Assembly (NCBI GenBank): GCA_025766275.1
Contig: JAFKAC010000122.1
Coordinates: forward strand, 62,001 to 126,000
Reading direction: 5' to 3'
From: Lactarius indigo
Lineage: Eukaryota; Basidiomycota; Agaricomycetes; Russulales; Russulaceae
Length of the DNA: 64,000 nucleotides
A program made the translations under genes and the position numbers. Below the pieces are notes generated by a model. It was not told where the DNA came from, made no database searches, and saw only the letters and a list, made by a program, of their open reading frames with translations. Below are positions 59,213 to 64,000 of this stretch, piece after piece (position 1 is the stretch's first letter; each line of letters opens with the position of its first letter).

Positions 59213-59458
59213 CAGTATTTATTCCGGGACAGAGCATAGCTCAAGACTGGTCTTCAGACATAGTAGATGTAAGAAATTAGTAGGTAGAAGGAGTTAAAAC
59301 TCGCGTGCGCCGATGTATGGGGTAAAGTAAATAGCCGGAACTAGATTGGCCACCTCCCAGAGGAATGCCAGGGTCAACCATAAAGGTAAAGAGGGGTCAC
59401 GGAACCAGTTAGCGAAAAACCGGGACAAAGTAGTACGTAGTGCGCTTATGATGTGATG

Positions 59459-62400
59459 CTATTTTAGAGTTGTGGGATTGGGTGGGCAAAGGCCCACCTC
59501 GGGTCTTGATGCTGCGCCGCTGTCCTGCAAGAAGCGGCAGAGGAAGTACGCTTGCTCTCCCTCACCTGTGAAGAGGTCGATGGGCGTAGGGATTGGTGGT
59601 GCACCCCAGAGTAGGGTCCAGTGGCGCAGGTGTTTGTCGCGCTGTCTGGTATAGCGTGGGCAGTCGTAAATGATATGGTGGAAGGACCGGTCCGGGGCAC
59701 CGCAGGGGCAGGAGAAGGATTCCCGAGGGAGGTCCGGTCGATGTCGTGCGTAGTCGGATGTGAAAGAATGGAGTGTAGCGAGCTGCATAGCTGTGCAGTG
59801 TGTCCGTCTAGTGATGTCCTTCCAGTCGGGTGGTGGCTCTTTTGGGGGGATAGCCGCTTTCCACAAGGGGTGGTTGCGGCCGTCTGGGGGATGGTGAAGA
59901 CCGATAGCGTGTGAGTAGATGCGGTAGCGTTTAGATGGGTGGGTGGATTGAATGTAGTGTCTCCACTCGACGGTCCACTGATGGTAGGCGCGCTGGCGAG
60001 CTTTCTTTTTGACGTGTGAGGTGGACTGGACGGGCCTCAGAGCCGAGTGGGGGGTGAGTGTGCAGGCGCGGAGGGCAGCCTTCCTAGCAGAGGAGTCCGA
60101 CGGTCTCTGGTGTTTGGCCGGTGCCCATACTAGGTGGATCCTCGTGTTCCTATGCGTGGAGTAGAAGCCTGTAAGCGCTTTATGGAACCGGAGGAGCTCC
60201 GTTTGGTTCTCCAGCAACCTGGTATTGGTGATATGGGCGATTGCTGCAGCGTCATCCGAGAGTACGTAGATGTGAGCAGGGGGGGCACGCAAGAACTCGG
60301 TTGAAATCATCTCGGCAATTTTGGACAAGCTGAAGAGGTGGACGTCGTACGTTTCTACCCCTGTGCCCAGGCACCAGGCCTGTGTGCGTGTTTCCTTCCC
60401 TCCTTGCCAGACACTGGCGGCAGCACCGCCTACCAGTTGATCGTTGGTTCGGTTTTTGTTGGAGACCGTTCTGGCGGCTCGGATTATGACTGTACTTGAG
60501 GTGGTTGACTCTGTGTAGAGGTCGTTGACCTCCTCGTTCCGACGCTCCGGGTCCGAGCGGCCTTCGGAAGACACATGTGCCTCCCAATTGTGCACCTCCC
60601 AGGGGGCGATGGCGGTGACATCGACTCGCTCCGTCAGTAAGGGGTCGACGCGCGCGCCCAGGGCCTCTAGAGCAGTGGGGCGCTGTGTGGTCCTTTTGTT
60701 TTGGGCCCTGAGCGCGCTGTTTGTTATCGTCCCTCCATCGCTGGAGTGAGGACCGCTTTGGACTGGAGGGGTCCAGTTGTCGCCCAGGCGAGCTATGAGC
60801 TGAGAAGTCCGGGGGACGCGGAACAACCTGAGGGTGGAGGTGTGCGTCAGCTTTTCAAGGTAGAGCATGGCAGGTAGGATCCGTAGCAGTTCATGAAGGG
60901 GGCCGCGTGGCGCTGTGCGGAACGACCCAGACACTACCTTGACCCCTTCATTCATGACGAGTTGGATTTTCTTTATCAGAGAGGCCTTCTTCCTTGAGGT
61001 CATCCAAAGCTGGCATCCGTAGGATAAGACTGGCATACAAACAGCATTAAAGAGAAGGCGCCAGTTCGCCGTGGAGATGCCCCTTTGGGAAGTGCCGAGC
61101 ATCTGTAGGGCCTTCAGGGAGGCGCGCGCCCGATTGCACATCGTGGTCACGTGCGGCTCCCAATCTAAGCGTTGGTTAATGAAGAAGCCAAGGTATCGTA
61201 TAGTAGGTGAGGGGAGGACTGTATAGTACGTATTATGCTCGGGGTCAGGTAGGTAGATAACTGGGGGGGGTGGGGGGGTGGACTTTCGTGTGCCTGGTGG
61301 GACGAAGTAAATAAGTTCGGTTTTGTCTGGTTCGCAGGTGAGGTTAGACCGACGGAGCCAGTCTTCGCATTGCGCGTATCGGTTGCGGATGAGGTAATTT
61401 ACCTCCTGCCAGTCTTTCCCGTGTGCGAAAATGATGCCATCATCAACGTACATACCTAGCGTGGTGTCCGTGTCAGGGGGACAAAGCTTAAGGAGGGTGG
61501 AGGTGTAGATGGCGGAGAGGATGGGGGATATGGGGGAGCCTTGCGGTGTTCCAGTAGGCTGGCCCCGTTCAGTTCCGAAGGCGCCGTTGAAGGAGAGGGT
61601 TACCTGTCTGTCCGATAGGAAGGAGTCGACCCAGCCCGTGATCGGCTCAGAGAAGCCAAGGATCTGTAAGGTGCGGACTAGTCTTTTGCGGTGGACGTGG
61701 TCGAAAAAGCCCTTGATGTCGAAAAGGAGGGCGCCACTCTTCCTTTTTGTTGCAAAGGCCTTCTGGATGTCGTGGGTGAGTGCGAGGCCGGTGTCCAAGG
61801 TGGATGAGAAGGCACGAGTGCCATATTGGGTCGTGGGGAGAAGCTGGTATTTGTCCGCGTCGAAAAGAAGGCGTTTGGCTATTACCTTCTCGAGTAGTTT
61901 GCTCAGGCACTCGATGAGTGAGATTGGTCGGTATGCTTTGGGTAGTAGGTAATCATCTTTCCCGGGCTTGGGAATGACAACTACTGTGGCCCTCCTCCAC
62001 ATATGGGGGTGGTGCTGAAGGCGGAGGCAGGCGTTGAAGATGTGGATAGTGAAAGTCTTGATCCGCTCCCACGCGAGCTTGAGTATCCGCCAAGAGATGC
62101 CCGATTCACCAGGCGCGGAGGAATTATCACATTCGCGAAGGAGGGGGTCAACCTCTTTGGCAATGATCACCTCGAACGGTCGCACTGGTAGGGGTGGTGG
62201 GTCGTCAGGTTGGCTAGCTGGGACGTCCCGGAGGTCTGACGCAAAGAACTTGTTGGAGAGGGCATCAGAGATCTGGTCCCTTTCGAAAATGATGGTTCCA
62301 TCTGGGTTGCGGAGGGCTGGTATTCCCACCAGTCGTCTCCCGTGTCTCCAGGAGGCGACGTCCCATATGTTACCATTCTTGATTACGTTCTCGTAGTAAG

Positions 62401-63508
62401 AGCGTTTACTCGCTTTGGTGGTCTTTCTGAGATGTTTGGCAGCATTCTTACGTTCTGTGGAGTCGCCTGGTGGGAGCGAGCGAAGGGCGCGGGCAGCTGC
62501 AGCGCATTCGTCGTTCCACCACGGGTGGGAGTGGGCTTTACCAGGAATCTTTTCTTTCATATGTTCGCCGCAGGCATCGCTGATCGCAGTCTGTAGTAGC
62601 TGGGCCACGAGATCGAGTTCCTCATGGGTGGTGATATCGTTGATCGGTGGTAGTCGCGCGGAGATGTCATCTAGCCATGCCTTCTGTGCGTCATCGTCTT
62701 TAAAGTCGATGGAGAAACCCTTCAGGCGCTCTTGCTTAGCCCCCCGGTAAGTGCCCTCCAGCTGCCAGACCGTTCGAATGGCTGCATGGTCAGACCCTAT
62801 AGAGGCTTCCCAGTCCGTTATAGGTGGGGTGAGGTCAAGATTCATGATTGCTGCACAGTTATGCCAGACTAAGTCCAGCGTGCTGGCGCGTTCTGTCTCG
62901 AGGCCTTTCCGAGTTGGTTCCCCGGGCACAGACATGAGCTCAAGAGCCTGGGATGCCGCCCATTGCTCGAACTCGAATGTGTGGGAGAAGGATGACCAAT
63001 CCCTCGGGGACCATCTCGGGGAGTGAAGGTTGAAGTCGCCAACCAGGATGGTCGGGACTGTGGGGTCTAAATCGAGAGTAAGTAGGGAGCGTAGCGCTGA
63101 GGGGTCAGCTGTGTCATTATAGAAATTTATGATGCGTAATGTGGTTGTATGAACTCGAATATCTACTATCATAAGGGAGGGGTGGTGTACTAAGTCTAAT
63201 CGGGGAATAGGGTGTGCAGGATGGAGGCGTCGTTTAGAGTGTATTCTACTGAACTTTCGTACGTAGATCATCACCTTTGCTCGTTGCGTGTTGGAGAAGT
63301 AGGGGTAGAGGAGGTGCCAGTTCCGGTGGTTCGCCCCACCGAGAACGTCGACGCCCTCCCTCTCCCCATCCTTTCGAGTGCGGCCCACGGCATCGAACCA
63401 TGGTTCCTGCACGCATAAAATGTCGTCTTGTTCGTTGGTCTGGAGGAGCGCATGCATCGCAGCATTGCGGCGGCGCATGTTAACTGAGAGGATGGTTGTA
63501 TTATGCAT
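59459..63508 (-). CDS. LINE ORF2: APE-type endonuclease, reverse transcriptase, RNase H-like
   Basis: About 1349 residues from ATG at 63508 (MHNTTILSVNMRRRNAAMHA). The frame is open further up, but this ATG overlaps the ORF1 stop and starts directly at the endonuclease. Endonuclease motifs: SVNMRRRN, CVQEPW, VGDFNLHSPRW, SIGSDHAAI. Reverse transcriptase motifs: VVVIPKPGKDDY, AYRPISLIECLSKLLEK, GALLFDIKGFFDHV, GTPQGSPISPILSAIY and the catalytic LGMYVDDGIIFAHG. An RNase H-like region (near IYVLSDDAAAIAHITNTRL) and a C-terminal CPCG...H...C zinc-binding-like segment follow. No stops or frameshifts, so potentially active. Confidence 0.93.
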   Translation of the reverse strand: MHNTTILSVNMRRRNAAMHALLQTNEQDDILCVQEPWFDAVGRTRKDGEREGVDVLGGANHRNWHLLYPYFSNTQRAKVMIYVRKFSRIHSKRRLHPAHPIPRLDLVHHPSLMIVDIRVHTTTLRIINFYNDTADPSALRSLLTLDLDPTVPTILVGDFNLHSPRWSPRDWSSFSHTFEFEQWAASQALELMSVPGEPTRKGLETERASTLDLVWHNCAAIMNLDLTPPITDWEASIGSDHAAIRTVWQLEGTYRGAKQERLKGFSIDFKDDDAQKAWLDDISARLPPINDITTHEELDLVAQLLQTAISDACGEHMKEKIPGKAHSHPWWNDECAAAARALRSLPPGDSTERKNAAKHLRKTTKASKRSYYENVIKNGNIWDVASWRHGRRLVGIPALRNPDGTIIFERDQISDALSNKFFASDLRDVPASQPDDPPPLPVRPFEVIIAKEVDPLLRECDNSSAPGESGISWRILKLAWERIKTFTIHIFNACLRLQHHPHMWRRATVVVIPKPGKDDYLLPKAYRPISLIECLSKLLEKVIAKRLLFDADKYQLLPTTQYGTRAFSSTLDTGLALTHDIQKAFATKRKSGALLFDIKGFFDHVHRKRLVRTLQILGFSEPITGWVDSFLSDRQVTLSFNGAFGTERGQPTGTPQGSPISPILSAIYTSTLLKLCPPDTDTTLGMYVDDGIIFAHGKDWQEVNYLIRNRYAQCEDWLRRSNLTCEPDKTELIYFVPPGTRKSTPPPPPVIYLPDPEHNTYYTVLPSPTIRYLGFFINQRLDWEPHVTTMCNRARASLKALQMLGTSQRGISTANWRLLFNAVCMPVLSYGCQLWMTSRKKASLIKKIQLVMNEGVKVVSGSFRTAPRGPLHELLRILPAMLYLEKLTHTSTLRLFRVPRTSQLIARLGDNWTPPVQSGPHSSDGGTITNSALRAQNKRTTQRPTALEALGARVDPLLTERVDVTAIAPWEVHNWEAHVSSEGRSDPERRNEEVNDLYTESTTSSTVIIRAARTVSNKNRTNDQLVGGAAASVWQGGKETRTQAWCLGTGVETYDVHLFSLSKIAEMISTEFLRAPPAHIYVLSDDAAAIAHITNTRLLENQTELLRFHKALTGFYSTHRNTRIHLVWAPAKHQRPSDSSARKAALRACTLTPHSALRPVQSTSHVKKKARQRAYHQWTVEWRHYIQSTHPSKRYRIYSHAIGLHHPPDGRNHPLWKAAIPPKEPPPDWKDITRRTHCTAMQLATLHSFTSDYARHRPDLPRESFSCPCGAPDRSFHHIIYDCPRYTRQRDKHLRHWTLLWGAPPIPTPIDLFTGEGEQAYFLCRFLQDSGAASRPEVGLCPPNPTTLK

Positions 63509-64000
63509 ATGGGATGATGTCATAAGGTGCTGCGAAATCCGTGAAGATTTTCCAGATGTCTGCGGCATTGCCCTTGAGGAAGAAATCGACGGGGTAGCTG
63601 GTGATAAAGAGTTCATACACTTGCTCTTTGATGTGGGGCATTGCTAAGCCGAGTTGTTCCGTCATTTGGTGGATGAGCTTGTTAAAGGCGTCTTCCTTGA
63701 TGGCACGCTCCTTGGCTAAGGTGGTCGCGTCCGGCCCATCGGAGACAGTTTCACCGGCCATGGCGAAGGATTGGTAGGGTTCGAGTTTGGAGCTGGCGTA
63801 GAATAGGGGGGTGATATCCCCCCAGTTCATTTTGAAGTCGTCCAGCGCTGCTCGCGCGTCAGCCAGACCCAGTCCTTTGCTGATACGAGCCACAGTCTCT
63901 TCCCTGGTCAGAGGAAGGCCATAGCGGACCGCAAAGCGGGCCGGGATGGACATGAGCGCGACTGAGTATGGGTCGTGAGTTTTCCCATTCCAGTCGTAGG
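63501..64000 (-). CDS. LINE ORF1 (C-terminal part, runs off right edge)
   Basis: Open from the right edge to TAA at 63503-63501, ending FTDFAAPYDIIPYA. The reading frame continues upstream of the in-window Met at 63953 (WNGKTHDPYSVALMSIPARF), so that Met is not necessarily the start. It is assigned as ORF1 by position directly before ORF2. I see no RNA-binding or zinc-knuckle motif in the visible part. It overlaps ORF2 by 8 nt. Confidence 0.75.
   Translation of the reverse strand, partial: YDWNGKTHDPYSVALMSIPARFAVRYGLPLTREETVARISKGLGLADARAALDDFKMNWGDITPLFYASSKLEPYQSFAMAGETVSDGPDATTLAKERAIKEDAFNKLIHQMTEQLGLAMPHIKEQVYELFITSYPVDFFLKGNAADIWKIFTDFAAPYDIIPYA

Larger units (their letters stand above)
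59180..64000 (-). mobile_element. LINE (non-LTR retrotransposon) 2, 5' end beyond right edge
   Basis: The minus-strand 3' end is a poly(A) (plus-strand T run 59180-59207) preceded by CCCGGAATAAATACTG. A 3' UTR of about 250 bp, an intact ORF2 and the end of ORF1 follow. Element layout and domains (APE-type endonuclease, RT, RNase H-like) fit the Tad/I-like group common in fungi; the clade is not determined. Target duplication cannot be checked because the 5' end is outside. Confidence 0.92.

Noticed and set aside
1..64000. CRISPR arrays, rRNA operons, bacterial operons or attachment sites.
   Set aside because: No regularly spaced repeats or rRNA-like sequence were seen, and the intron-rich genes show that the DNA is eukaryotic.

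Overview
The window looks like a gene-poor, repeat-rich stretch of a basidiomycete (probably agaricomycete) genome. The evidence is genes with very many introns of about 45-60 nt, an expanded family of F-box proteins of the mushroom type, APE-type LINE retrotransposons with RNase H domains, and a fold-back DNA transposon. No prokaryotic features, CRISPR arrays or rRNA genes were seen.

Two gene families dominate. The first is a very large TRANK1-like protein: a UvrD/SF1-type P-loop NTPase core followed by a TPR-like helical region and a C-terminal IQ motif. It occurs three times: copy A (minus strand, left edge to 7507, running off the window, apparently intact), copy B (plus, 12635-20829, apparently intact; I could follow 31 exons with continuous phase) and copy C (plus, 29409-37672, probably a pseudogene with an in-frame TGA). 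All three share a 13-nt microexon. The second family is F-box/LRR-like proteins, all on the minus strand: five largely intact copies (21.5, 38.2, 41.1, 44.9 and 52.5 kb) and at least three relics (10.9, 24.0 and 50.9 kb), with a further 3' flank relic at 58.9 kb. A unit of about 13 kb (F-box relic, spacer, TRANK1-like gene, F-box gene) is tandemly duplicated: 10.9-23.3 kb and 24.0-39.9 kb. The second unit is longer by exactly one LINE insertion.

Mobile DNA is abundant and well resolved. A 5'-truncated LINE (25512-29317) with a perfect 14-bp target duplication lies just upstream of the core promoter of copy C. A second LINE (59180 to the right edge, minus) has ORF1 and ORF2 overlapping by 8 nt. 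Three tiny LINE tails (20, 60 and 232 bp) carry target duplications. A 1016-bp tRNA-derived SINE lies at 47071-48086. A 2327-bp element with 922-bp inverted arms lies at 54729-57055. Between the SINE and the F-box relic at 50.9 kb is a decayed peroxisomal SCP2-type thiolase. Its catalytic Cys is replaced by Tyr, and its C-terminal -AKL tail is cut off by the 60-bp LINE fragment.

The remaining intervals (7.6-10.7, 39.6-41.1, 42.6-44.9, 57.1-58.9 kb) hold no gene I can identify, apart from short unrecognised ORFs and F-box flanking repeats. How the two families work together is not shown by the sequence. Their alternation and shared duplication history are the main clue.
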